Below, in pieces: positions 7,598-15,043 of a DNA stretch of 36,875 bases. The translations under genes and the position numbers were made by a program. The notes below the pieces were generated by a model. The model ran no database searches and was not told the origin of the DNA. It worked only from the letters and a program-made list of their open reading frames with translations. The stretch covers positions 1 through 36,875 of the forward strand of contig JAPDJQ010000023.1 of the NCBI GenBank assembly GCA_029259015.1, written 5' to 3'. Each line of letters opens with the position of its first letter. The stretch's first letter is position 1. This DNA comes from Thermoplasmatota archaeon (lineage in GTDB: Archaea; Thermoplasmatota; E2; UBA202; JdFR-43).

Positions 7598-8307
7598 GTT
7601 GGGAAGCAGAAGTGGAAAAGCTGTTGAAAACAACAGAAGGGGAGGTTTTTGAGAAAGCGACTCTTCAATCATTATGGAAATTAATGAATAATGGTTACAT
7701 TGATTCTTTCGAATTCCCCATTTCTACAGGAAAGGAGGGAAATGTTTTTAGAGCAAGACAGAAAGACAGGCTTATAGCAGTTAAGATATATCGCATCAAT
7801 ACAGCTACTTTCCGAAGCATTTCAAAATATTTGATGTATGAGCCCCCTCAGAGGGTAAAAAGAGATAGGAGAAGTATAATATTTGCATGGGCTTTGAAGG
7901 AGTTCAACAATCTCAAAAAATTGTATAATGCCGGTGTTAGAGTGCCAGAACCAATTGCTAGGGAAGGTAATGTAATAGTTATGGAATATATAGGCACAGA
8001 AGAACAGCCTGCCCCTTTACTCAAGGATGCTGAAATAAAGGATGCTGAAAAAGTTTTTGATAGAATAAAGAAATACCTGCGCCTCATGTATCATAAGGCT
8101 GAACTGGTGCATGCAGATTTTTCTGAATATAATGTTTTAATGGATGGAGATGAGCCGGTTATAATAGATGTTGGACAAACAGTGAGCAAGGACAATCCAA
8201 TGGCAATGGAATTTTTGAGGAGAGATGTTAAAAACATAACCAAATTTTTTAAGAAATATATCAGAGTTGATGAAGAGGAAATTTTAAAATATATTCTGGA
8301 GGGCTAA
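7594..8307 (+). CDS. rio1: RIO1-type atypical serine kinase
   Basis: A 237-residue RIO kinase. It has the RIO1 nucleotide loop STGKEGNV (44-51), the Lys64 strand IAVKIYR, the catalytic loop LVHADFSEYN (D175, N180) and the metal-binding IIDVGQ (D192). NPMAMEFLRRDVKN (201-214) is diagnostic of RIO1 rather than RIO2. There is no N-terminal winged helix, which also fits RIO1. The protein works as an ATPase/kinase in late small-subunit maturation. The loop has Gly49 where many RIO1 proteins have Ala. It overlaps aIF1A by 4 nt and is followed after 1 nt by the KH gene. Confidence 0.96.
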   Translation: MSWEAEVEKLLKTTEGEVFEKATLQSLWKLMNNGYIDSFEFPISTGKEGNVFRARQKDRLIAVKIYRINTATFRSISKYLMYEPPQRVKRDRRSIIFAWALKEFNNLKKLYNAGVRVPEPIAREGNVIVMEYIGTEEQPAPLLKDAEIKDAEKVFDRIKKYLRLMYHKAELVHADFSEYNVLMDGDEPVIIDVGQTVSKDNPMAMEFLRRDVKNITKFFKKYIRVDEEEILKYILEG

Positions 8308-8308
8308 A

Positions 8309-8839
8309 ATGAGATATGTTAAAATCCCCATGGATAGAATAGCAGTTTTGATTGGTAAAAATGGAGAAGTAAAGGAAGAAATAGAAAAACATGGTGTACA
8401 GCTTGAAATTGACTCTGCCACAGGAGATGTGAAAATAGTGGCTGAAGATTCCCTAAAGGAAATGGAAGCCGAAAATGTTGTAAGAGCGATAGGACGCGGT
8501 TTTTCCCCTGAAAAAGCTATTCTTTTATTTAACGAGGACTACTATTTTGAACTGCTTGATATGCGTGATTGGGTGGGAAAAAAGAAGGAACATGTAAAAA
8601 GAATTGCAGGAAGAATTATAGGTAAGGAAGGAAAAACAAGAAGAATAATTGAGGAGACAACAGGAGCATATATATCTGTTTACGGGCATACAGTCGGTAT
8701 AATAGGCAGAATAGATGAATTGCAGATGGCTAAACAGGCAATAGAAATGCTGCTTGAAGGGGCAAATCATCACACAGTGTACAGATTTCTCGAAAAGGAA
8801 AGGAGAAGAAGAAAATTGCAGGAGTTTGGACTTTACTGA
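8309..8839 (+). CDS. KH-domain RNA-processing protein (Pno1/Dim2-like)
   Basis: A 176-residue protein with two KH domains. The first, near 1-65, has IGKNG (15-19). The second, near 95-150, has IIGKEG (103-108) and the Pno1/Krr1-type HTVGIIG strand. It ends with a basic tail ERRRRKLQEFGLY. Archaeal Dim2/Pno1 homologues bind the 3' end of 16S rRNA and stimulate RIO1 ATPase, which agrees with the gene order. A ggaggg ribosome binding site lies at 8298-8303, one codon spacing before the ATG. This is the last gene of the operon. Confidence 0.93.
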   Translation: MRYVKIPMDRIAVLIGKNGEVKEEIEKHGVQLEIDSATGDVKIVAEDSLKEMEAENVVRAIGRGFSPEKAILLFNEDYYFELLDMRDWVGKKKEHVKRIAGRIIGKEGKTRRIIEETTGAYISVYGHTVGIIGRIDELQMAKQAIEMLLEGANHHTVYRFLEKERRRRKLQEFGLY

Positions 8840-8863
8840 AAGTTAATGGCTGCATTTTACATG

Positions 8864-8938
8864 CGGGCGCGGCGGGATTCGAACCCGCGACTGCTGGCTT
8901 AGAAGGCCAGCGCCCTATCCAGGCTAGGCCACGCGCCC
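8864..8938 (-). tRNA. trnR: tRNA-Arg (anticodon UCU)
   Basis: A complete 75-nt cloverleaf on the minus strand. The acceptor stem is GGGCGCG/CGCGCCC with discriminator G, and the D arm is GCCT/GGGC. The anticodon stem is CTGGC/GCCAG with loop CTTCTAA (anticodon TCT), the variable loop is CAGTC and the T arm is GCGGG-TTCGAAT-CCCGC. CCA is not encoded. There is no intron. It reads AGA, a very common Arg codon in this AT-rich genome. Confidence 0.97.
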
Positions 8939-8958
8939 TTACATGTAAAGAGCAATCG

Positions 8959-8972
8959 TTTTAAAAATATTT
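8959..8972 (-). promoter_or_regulatory. TATA box of tRNA-Arg
   Basis: The AT-rich element (ttttaaaaatattt on the plus strand) is centred about 27 nt before the mature tRNA 5' end. It is nearly symmetric, so it could also drive plus-strand transcription into the GC-rich element from about 8990. Confidence 0.45.
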
Positions 8973-8990
8973 ACTGAAAGTAAAATATGA

Positions 8991-9061
8991 ATAGGGGAGG
9001 CGGGGGCGAGGGGGAGGCGTGAGGGGGAGAAAAAAGAGGACTTGCAAGCCCTCGCCCCTAT
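8991..9061. ncRNA. GC-rich structured element; candidate small RNA or G-quadruplex
   Basis: The plus strand carries four G-runs (8994-8997, 9002-9006, 9010-9014, 9023-9027) separated by 4, 3 and 8 nt, a strong G-quadruplex pattern. The ends atagggg (8991-8997) and cccctat (9055-9061) are perfectly complementary, and inside them cgaggg (9007-9012) pairs with ccctcg (9049-9054). Alternatively ggggcgaggg (9003-9012) pairs with ccctcgcccc (9049-9058). A short direct repeat ggggaggcg occurs at 8994 and 9011. GC-rich islands in AT-rich archaea often mark structured RNA. The strand and identity are unknown. Confidence 0.35.
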
Positions 9062-9241
9062 ATCTTATAGGCTTTTGCCTATCATTTATTATGAATCTAC
9101 TATATAAATTTTCTGATTCAATTTTAGAACTATGGAAAAAATTTATTGGCAAAAGTTTTATTTTTGTTAATTTTCTGGGAAGAAATAGATATAGAGGTAA
9201 AATTTTACTCCATGTGTTATGATTATTCAGCAGGCGATATT

Positions 9242-9251
9242 ATTTTAAATT
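9242..9251 (+). promoter_or_regulatory. TATA box of the surface-protein/rhomboid operon
   Basis: The element attttaaatt is centred 24 nt before the ATG at 9270. No other TATA box is evident before the next two tightly packed genes, so it probably drives all three. Confidence 0.55.
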
Positions 9252-9269
9252 TCTTATGATTAACTTCTT

Positions 9270-10307
9270 ATGAAAAAAATTGCTGCGCTGGCGATTGCAT
9301 TGATGGGCCTGATGATATTTTTGCCTTTAGTTGATGCAAGAGTGGATGCTAAGTTCGTGATAAGAGATGAATATGGAAATCAAATCTATTTTAGAACACC
9401 AGAAGGAAAAATAATATATGGAAATATTCTTGTTGGACAGAAAATAATTTTCGATGCCAGAGATTCAAATTCAATGTACCCCATTGACAGATATCACTGG
9501 GATTTTGATGGAGATGGAAATTGGGATAAAGTTACGAAAGGCCCTATTGTTTATTATACATATGAAAAACCAGGAGTATATAATGTTACGTTAATGGCAG
9601 TAGCAACAACTGCTCCACCACGTGGAGATGCAGATACAGTCACACACACAGTGGTCGTTGTTGGGGATGTTGTTCCTCCGGTGGCGCGTTTTTCGCTGTC
9701 TTTGTACAGTAAAAACGAGACTGCTGTAACTTACCTTTTTAATGCTAGCCAAAGCTATGACAAAGACGGATATATAAGATATTACATATGGGATTTTGAT
9801 GGAGATGGAAAATTCGAGGATACTGGAACAAATGAGCAAATTATGTGGACATATAAAGAAAATGGATATTATGTTGTAACTCTTCACGTTACTGATTACG
9901 ATAAACAGAGCAATAAAACAATTCGTGTGATAAAGGTGGCTGGACTCCCGAATGGCTCGCTAAATGAAATAGAAGGAAAAATAAAAATTAAAAATAAATG
10001 TGGAGGAACAATAAATGTTACCATAGTCCTGAACAATTATGAAAAGTACAACTTGACCATCGAAAAGGAGCAAGTGATAAATGTTTCTGTGAGCCCATCC
10101 CTCAATGAAATAGATGTATATTTTGAAGGAAAAGAAGCCACTTTTATTTTTAATGGAAGCAAAGATATTACAGTAGTTATAACACCTGAGAAGATTTATA
10201 CAGTGTTGTCAACAAATAGAACTCCAGGATTTGGCTTTATTTGTCTGATAACAGTCATGGCAATTTTGTTGCTGCGAAAGCTAAAAAATGAAAAGAAACG
10301 TGCATAA
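9270..10307 (+). CDS. Secreted PKD protein with PGF-CTERM archaeosortase signal
   Basis: A 345-residue exported protein. Residues 1-23 form a signal peptide. Two PKD domains follow (about 45-132 and 138-222), with WDFDGDG cores at 77-83 and 174-180. They are followed by a small beta domain with several N-x-S/T sites (about 225-310). The C-terminus has the tripartite PGF-CTERM layout: TPGFG at 318-322, a hydrophobic stretch (ICLITVMAILLL) and a basic tail (RKLKNEKKRA). Known PGF-CTERM proteins are cut and lipid-attached by archaeosortase A, which is not encoded here. Its 3' end overlaps the next gene by 20 nt, so the products are probably made together. It probably has a structural or adhesive cell-surface role. 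Confidence 0.87.
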   Translation: MKKIAALAIALMGLMIFLPLVDARVDAKFVIRDEYGNQIYFRTPEGKIIYGNILVGQKIIFDARDSNSMYPIDRYHWDFDGDGNWDKVTKGPIVYYTYEKPGVYNVTLMAVATTAPPRGDADTVTHTVVVVGDVVPPVARFSLSLYSKNETAVTYLFNASQSYDKDGYIRYYIWDFDGDGKFEDTGTNEQIMWTYKENGYYVVTLHVTDYDKQSNKTIRVIKVAGLPNGSLNEIEGKIKIKNKCGGTINVTIVLNNYEKYNLTIEKEQVINVSVSPSLNEIDVYFEGKEATFIFNGSKDITVVITPEKIYTVLSTNRTPGFGFICLITVMAILLLRKLKNEKKRA

Positions 10308-12402
10308 TGTCTTCTCGCTAATACATCTTTGCACGGTTTTTTCCTTCTTCCTGCTTATTACTTCATCTGCTCCCTTTTGCTATGCATATTCTGATTTATC
10401 TGTTGAATGGGTTAAAGTAGATAAAGAAGTTGTAGGCGAGGGAGAGATTGTTGAAATAAAAGCAAAGGTAAAAAATTTGAATGTCGGCGTTAGTAGAGCA
10501 TTTGCAGTCTCCTTTTATTATGACGTTACCGATAGTGAACATTTAATTGGTAGGATATATTATGACTCCATTAATTACTATCGTATTCCTTCCATAAAAT
10601 GGGATACGAAAAATAAGGAAGGGAAGCATAAAATCATTGTTCATGTGAGCGATGATAACGAAGAAAATAATTATGGCTATTGCGACATAACTATTCTACC
10701 AACGAGAACTAAGGCGAAACTACTTCTCGAGGAAATATACTATCATGCCAGACCACACCGAAATAATGAATATCTTTGCATAATGAATGCTGGAGATAAA
10801 AGCGTGGATTTAAATGGTTGGTATGTAACAACGCAGCCGTGGAAGCGGGCGGACAAGCAGAATAAAATCATCTTCCCTAATATAATTTTGAAGCCAGGAG
10901 AAAAATTATATGTGACACAAAATGCAACTGCTTTTGAATTTGAGACAGGATTCTGGCCAGACTATGAATATTATAATTGTTCCTCCATCCCCGATCTGAA
11001 AAGGGAAGGAAGATTTATTATGGCAAACGATGGAGGTGTAATATGTTTGAAAGACGCGTATAATCATACTATTGATGTTGTTGTTTATGGAAATGCATAT
11101 TTCAATGAAGGATGGACAGGAAATGCCATCAAAAAAGTGGAAAAAGGAGTTGTTTTGAAAAGAAATGGATGCATCGATACAAATACAAGTGAGGACTGGG
11201 AATACAACAGAACATTCATCATAGGTCAGTCTGATTTCGGGGTATGGCATGGAAAAGCCAGTAAAGCAATTGCTTTTTGCTCTCCAGATTGTTCATATAA
11301 AATTATATCTGAAGAAATAGAAAGTGCGGATGAACTTCTCATAAATTTATATACATTCACTAATCCATTTCTTGCGGAAATTCTGAATGAAAGCAATGCA
11401 ACAGTAAAATTATTATTGGACGGAAATGTGATTGGTGGCATTCCCATGGAGGAAAGATGGATTGCATATATGCTGAGTAAAAAGCATGAGGTGAGATACA
11501 TGTTCGGCGATGAAGAAAATGACATCTATAAAAGATACAGATACAATCATGCAAAATATGTTGTGTATGGCAACAGATGCATCATAGAATCAGCGAACTG
11601 GGGTAAGAGTGGCATTCCAGTGAATCCAAGCTATGGGAACAGGGAGTGGGGTATCGTTATTGAAAGCGAAGACATGGCTTCCTTCTTAAAAAATGTTTTT
11701 GAATATGACTGGAATCCAGATTTTCAGGACAGCATTGAATTCAATGAAAGCAGTTTTACACATGGCAAGCCTCCCTCCGATTTTTCTATCAGCTATTATA
11801 TTCCTCATGGAGATTATACTCCAGCATTTCCTCCTTTTCATCTAAATAATTCATTCAATGTAACCATTATTCTCTCGCCAGATAATGCGGAGGAGGAAAT
11901 TAAAAAATTAATTGATGGGGCAAAAGAAGAAATCCTGATTGAGCAGGCATATATAGAGAAGGAATGGAGCAACGGAATCAATCCCTTCATTAAAAAAATA
12001 GTGGAGAAAAATGAGAGCGGCGTAGCTGTCAGGGTTATTCTCAATGATAATCCTGCTTACATATCTACTTCAGCAATGAATAAAGAAACAAGCGAGTTTT
12101 TAAGGGGTAAAGGCATAGAAATGAAGTTGCAGCGAAACATAAACATACATAACAAAGGAATGATTGTGGATGGATGTAAAGTTCTTATTTCATCAATTAA
12201 CTGGGGAGAGAATTCAGTTAGAAACAATAGAGAAATAGGAGTTATAATAGAAAATGAGGATATTGCCGCATATTTCGAGCAGATTTTCTGGTATGACTGG
12301 AATTATGAGGTTGGAGAAAAAGAGAATATGCCAGATGAAATTTTTCTGCTGCCATTATTTGCGGCAACCTTTTTAATAATTTATCTATACAGAAAGAGAT
12401 AA
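10288..12402 (+). CDS. Surface protein with CARDB, lamin-tail and phospholipase D-like domains
   Basis: A 704-residue exported protein. It has a signal peptide (about 1-33), a CARDB-like beta domain (about 35-137), a lamin-tail (LTD) domain (about 142-300, with LNGWYVTT and LKPGEKLYV) and a PLD-like catalytic region (about 330-670). The two HxK motifs are unequal: H421-A-K423 has Gly at the usual Asp position, while H621-N-K623-x4-D628 is complete. SANWG and SINWG follow the motifs, as in PLD nucleases. A C-terminal membrane helix (about 684-700) and a YRKR tail anchor it. It probably hydrolyses phosphodiesters (DNA or lipid) outside the cell, but the substrate is unknown. It starts inside the preceding gene and ends one base before the rhomboid start. 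Confidence 0.85.
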   Translation: MKRNVHNVFSLIHLCTVFSFFLLITSSAPFCYAYSDLSVEWVKVDKEVVGEGEIVEIKAKVKNLNVGVSRAFAVSFYYDVTDSEHLIGRIYYDSINYYRIPSIKWDTKNKEGKHKIIVHVSDDNEENNYGYCDITILPTRTKAKLLLEEIYYHARPHRNNEYLCIMNAGDKSVDLNGWYVTTQPWKRADKQNKIIFPNIILKPGEKLYVTQNATAFEFETGFWPDYEYYNCSSIPDLKREGRFIMANDGGVICLKDAYNHTIDVVVYGNAYFNEGWTGNAIKKVEKGVVLKRNGCIDTNTSEDWEYNRTFIIGQSDFGVWHGKASKAIAFCSPDCSYKIISEEIESADELLINLYTFTNPFLAEILNESNATVKLLLDGNVIGGIPMEERWIAYMLSKKHEVRYMFGDEENDIYKRYRYNHAKYVVYGNRCIIESANWGKSGIPVNPSYGNREWGIVIESEDMASFLKNVFEYDWNPDFQDSIEFNESSFTHGKPPSDFSISYYIPHGDYTPAFPPFHLNNSFNVTIILSPDNAEEEIKKLIDGAKEEILIEQAYIEKEWSNGINPFIKKIVEKNESGVAVRVILNDNPAYISTSAMNKETSEFLRGKGIEMKLQRNINIHNKGMIVDGCKVLISSINWGENSVRNNREIGVIIENEDIAAYFEQIFWYDWNYEVGEKENMPDEIFLLPLFAATFLIIYLYRKR

Positions 12403-12403
12403 A

Positions 12404-13252
12404 ATGGAAATGATATCCTGGCTGATAATTGCTGTAGTAATCTTTACTTTGGCATATTCATTCATAAAAAAATTTCCTGTTTCACAGGCAATTGTTATTG
12501 CTAACTTTATCATCTTTATTATAACCTTATATCGTTTCCCCTTGGAAGATCTTGCATTTCGTCCATCATATTTATTCAGCTATAAAATATACACCCTATT
12601 TACTTCCATGTTTTTGCATGGGGATTTCTACCACATTTTTTTCAACATGATAGGTATAATATTCATTGGTTTTCCTCTGGAGAATGAAATAGGTGCAAAG
12701 AAATTTGTATTAATTTATTTCATATCTGGTATTTTTGCTGCCATCATTTACTCCATAATAGAAGGTGGAAATAATTATCTAATAGGGGCTTCAGGTGCGA
12801 TTTTTGGTATACTTGGATGTTTTGCTGCGGCCTATCCATTCAAGAAAATTGCTATACCATTATTCATGCCAATCATTCTGTTTTTGAGGTTGCCTGTCAT
12901 TGTTGTTGCTTTGCTTTATGCAAGCATAGAGACATTGTATACATTTGCTGGTGTAACAGATGGTATAGCCCACTCTGCTCATGTCGGTGGTTTCATTGCT
13001 GGCGTTTTTCTTTCTCCTTTAATTAAAATGAAATTTGTTGAGAAAAAGGAAATTAGCTTGGACGATTTTGAGCCATTTATAACAAATGAGAGACAGCGCG
13101 TAATATTTGAAAAGGCAAAGCAAGCAGATGAGCCTGAGCTGCGAGATGCATGGCTCTCTTATCTGGCCAAAGATTTGAAGTGTCCGAAATGTGGTGGCAG
13201 CATAGAAATAAAAGATGGAATAAGATGCAGGAAATGCGGCTACAAGAAATGA
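12404..13252 (+). CDS. Rhomboid-family intramembrane serine protease with zinc-ribbon tail
   Basis: A 282-residue protein. The six-helix rhomboid core has H72-G-x4-H77-x3-N81 on the second helix, the catalytic serine S130 in GASGAIFG, and the catalytic His H193 in HSAHVGG. A cytoplasmic C-terminal extension (about 210-282) ends in a zinc ribbon, CPKC (260-263) and CRKC (275-278). Rhomboids cut substrate membrane helices within the bilayer. The gene lies directly after two C-terminally anchored surface proteins with 1 nt between genes, so they are plausible substrates (inference). Its last 13 bases overlap the convergent presenilin-type protease gene. Confidence 0.93.
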   Translation: MEMISWLIIAVVIFTLAYSFIKKFPVSQAIVIANFIIFIITLYRFPLEDLAFRPSYLFSYKIYTLFTSMFLHGDFYHIFFNMIGIIFIGFPLENEIGAKKFVLIYFISGIFAAIIYSIIEGGNNYLIGASGAIFGILGCFAAAYPFKKIAIPLFMPIILFLRLPVIVVALLYASIETLYTFAGVTDGIAHSAHVGGFIAGVFLSPLIKMKFVEKKEISLDDFEPFITNERQRVIFEKAKQADEPELRDAWLSYLAKDLKCPKCGGSIEIKDGIRCRKCGYKK

Positions 13253-14064
13253 ACCATGACATATGCCAAGATTGCCCCACCATTCAAATATGGCAGTCCT
13301 GGCTGAGGCCCTTTAGCTATTAAAAACATTAAAAGCATATAACCAATTAAAGCTCCAGCTAATGTGGCGGCGAATCCAAGCAACCCCTTTTCCAGATATG
13401 CTGCAGCAATTAATATGCCAGGTATAATCAAGTCGCCGAGTCCCATATAGACAGCATCTCTTTCCTTTCCAAATTTACTCTTTAAATACGAGAAAGAGGC
13501 TTTTTTGGGGACAATCATTAGCAATGGCAGATTGGAAGAGGTTATTGTTTCTGCAAGTTTTACCATGTGTCTCGTTTTGTATACAGATAGAGCATCATAT
13601 ATGGCTAGAGCAATGAGGAGCAGGAGAATATATTCTATTGAAAGAGAGATTGCAAAAATGGCTGCTATTCCACCAGCGAGAAAAACACCAAAAAAATCTA
13701 TTACATACCATTCCGGATGCTTTATGAATAGAACCAACATTGCTATTGAAATTATTAATGCCAGGAAAAAGGAGAAGGAAGCGGAAACAAAATAAAAGAA
13801 TGCCTGAAATATGGATAGAGAGGCCATAAAGAAGAAAAATAAGATGACATATTTCACCATCTCTTCCTTGTATTTTGCCATTATTAAAATAAAGAGAGTG
13901 AATACAAGCAGAACAGCAAATAGCTGGATTATATTCATCGGGTCAGATGGATTTTCAAATGCTTCAAATCCTGCTTCCTTAAAGGGCTTTGCTACAAACA
14001 CTGCTATTAACTGGCTTATGATAAATAGAAAAGCCATTCCGATGGGGGCAATAAATTTCCTCAT
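13240..14064 (-). CDS. Presenilin-type intramembrane aspartyl protease (PSH-like)
   Basis: A 274-residue polytopic protein with about nine membrane helices. It carries the presenilin/signal-peptide-peptidase (A22) signatures: Y156-D157 in IYDALSVYKT, G208-L-G-D211, and the PALP-like QPGLPYLNGG (254-263). Both aspartates are intact, so it should cleave membrane helices. It matches the archaeal PSH branch in length. Its start overlaps the Nop5 stop by 4 nt (ATGA), placing it in the position where many archaea have fibrillarin. The two genes look functionally unrelated, so coupling may only serve expression. Confidence 0.9.
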   Translation of the reverse strand: MRKFIAPIGMAFLFIISQLIAVFVAKPFKEAGFEAFENPSDPMNIIQLFAVLLVFTLFILIMAKYKEEMVKYVILFFFFMASLSIFQAFFYFVSASFSFFLALIISIAMLVLFIKHPEWYVIDFFGVFLAGGIAAIFAISLSIEYILLLLIALAIYDALSVYKTRHMVKLAETITSSNLPLLMIVPKKASFSYLKSKFGKERDAVYMGLGDLIIPGILIAAAYLEKGLLGFAATLAGALIGYMLLMFLIAKGPQPGLPYLNGGAILAYVMVHFL

Positions 14065-15014
14065 GCTTTTCCCATTATTTCTTTATATCTTTTCTCTATT
14101 TCTTTCTTCAAATCATCTGCTATATAATTGCGTGTAAATGCATCTGCTTTTGCTGCTATTGCAATTTTTGTTGCAAGCAGTCGCGCAATCTTACCTCTTT
14201 TATTCCTCGGAGCCCTATTTATCATTTCATGCTGGAAAATTACACCATGTTTAGTGGGTAGAGAACCATCTTTTATATGCCTGAATAAAGCTTTTTCTGC
14301 TCCTAGCAGCTGAATAGTTCCCGCCGGCAATGTTGCAAGCTTTTCTATGCCTCCGGCATGGGCAATTAGGCGGGCGGCTATACCTCGACCAATAATTTTG
14401 CTTACGTTTGGTGCCATTTCTTCCATAACTTTCTTTATGTAGCCTTCAAGCTCCTGCCTTACTTTATAGATTGAAGAAAGTAAATTTGCAAGATTCTTCA
14501 GATTTTTTTCCTCTGCTTTGTCCAGTGCTCCTTCTCCTATTCTTATATTCGAAAGTTTTTCAGCAAGCTCTTTGCCATCCTCTATTTCATCGAAAGAAAA
14601 GTAGCTGTACCAGTCACGAAGCCTTTCAAGTAGTATGTTTGTTATTTTTATTAAGTCATCGAGAGCATTAACTGCTTCAGAAATTCGCTTTGTCCTTTCT
14701 TTCTGCTCTTCTTCTATTTTCCTCATTGCAACCTTGATGCATGCATTTAAAAGCATGTCTTTATCATAGCCAAAATCCGCTGCCCTCACTTCTAATCTTT
14801 TTACCTTGCCGAGTTTACCTATTTTACACAGTCTTTTTTCATCCACAATAGGCTCATATTTCTCAAATTCTTTTTCTTCATCTAAAACCTCTCCCTTCAA
14901 AATTTTGTAAAGCCTCTCTGCTATTTCATCAGCATTTTTTGGGAAGAGCTTTTTTTCAATTACTTCATCATCATAAAGGAAGGTTCCAAACCACTTTGTT
15001 TTCAAATATGGCAT
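14061..15014 (-). CDS. nop5: Nop5 (Nop56/58) core protein of box C/D RNPs
   Basis: A 317-residue protein. The Nop domain is clear near the C-terminus, with GAEKALFRHIKDGSLPTKHG and IFQHEMINRAP, and the coiled-coil helices precede it. Nop5 bridges L7Ae, fibrillarin and the guide RNA in 2'-O-methylation complexes. A longer frame starts at 15035, but the TATA box at 15034-15042 sits 24 nt before the ATG at 15014, and MPYLKTKWFGTFLYDD fits the family N-terminus, so 15014 is preferred. It is shorter than typical archaeal Nop5 (about 370-410 residues as I recall) and lacks a long Lys-rich tail. Fibrillarin, often the next gene, is absent here. Confidence 0.92.
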   Translation of the reverse strand: MPYLKTKWFGTFLYDDEVIEKKLFPKNADEIAERLYKILKGEVLDEEKEFEKYEPIVDEKRLCKIGKLGKVKRLEVRAADFGYDKDMLLNACIKVAMRKIEEEQKERTKRISEAVNALDDLIKITNILLERLRDWYSYFSFDEIEDGKELAEKLSNIRIGEGALDKAEEKNLKNLANLLSSIYKVRQELEGYIKKVMEEMAPNVSKIIGRGIAARLIAHAGGIEKLATLPAGTIQLLGAEKALFRHIKDGSLPTKHGVIFQHEMINRAPRNKRGKIARLLATKIAIAAKADAFTRNYIADDLKKEIEKRYKEIMGKA

Positions 15015-15017
15015 TAA

Positions 15018-15027
15018 TTTAAATATA
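15018..15027 (+). promoter_or_regulatory. TATA box of pyrD
   Basis: The element tttaaatata is centred 22 nt before the pyrD ATG at 15044. It lies immediately next to the preferred Nop5 start on the other strand. Confidence 0.55.
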
Positions 15028-15033
15028 GAATGC

Positions 15034-15042
15034 ATTTAAAAA
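15034..15042 (-). promoter_or_regulatory. TATA box of nop5
   Basis: The minus-strand tttttaaat is centred 24 nt before the nop5 ATG at 15014 and touches the pyrD start codon on the other strand. It supports the shorter Nop5 start. Confidence 0.55.
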
Positions 15043-15043
15043 T

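Larger units (their letters stand above)
8939..9269. other. Non-coding stretch of about 330 bases
   Basis: There is no credible gene here; the open frames on both strands lack a start context and any family resemblance. It holds the tRNA-Arg promoter (8959-8972), a GC-rich island (8991-9061), a perfect 6-bp hairpin ataggc-tttt-gcctat (9067-9082), a 12-bp palindrome gtaaaattttac (9197-9208) and the TATA box of the following operon (9242-9251). Confidence 0.7.

Noticed and set aside
9197-9208. Palindrome gtaaaattttac as an operator of the surface operon
   Set aside because: It is short and AT-rich, expected by chance in this genome. It is noted only in the gap description.
9019-9222. 67-codon plus-strand frame in the non-coding gap
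   Set aside because: The N-terminal part is encoded by the G-rich element and the rest is AT-rich. There is no start signal or domain.
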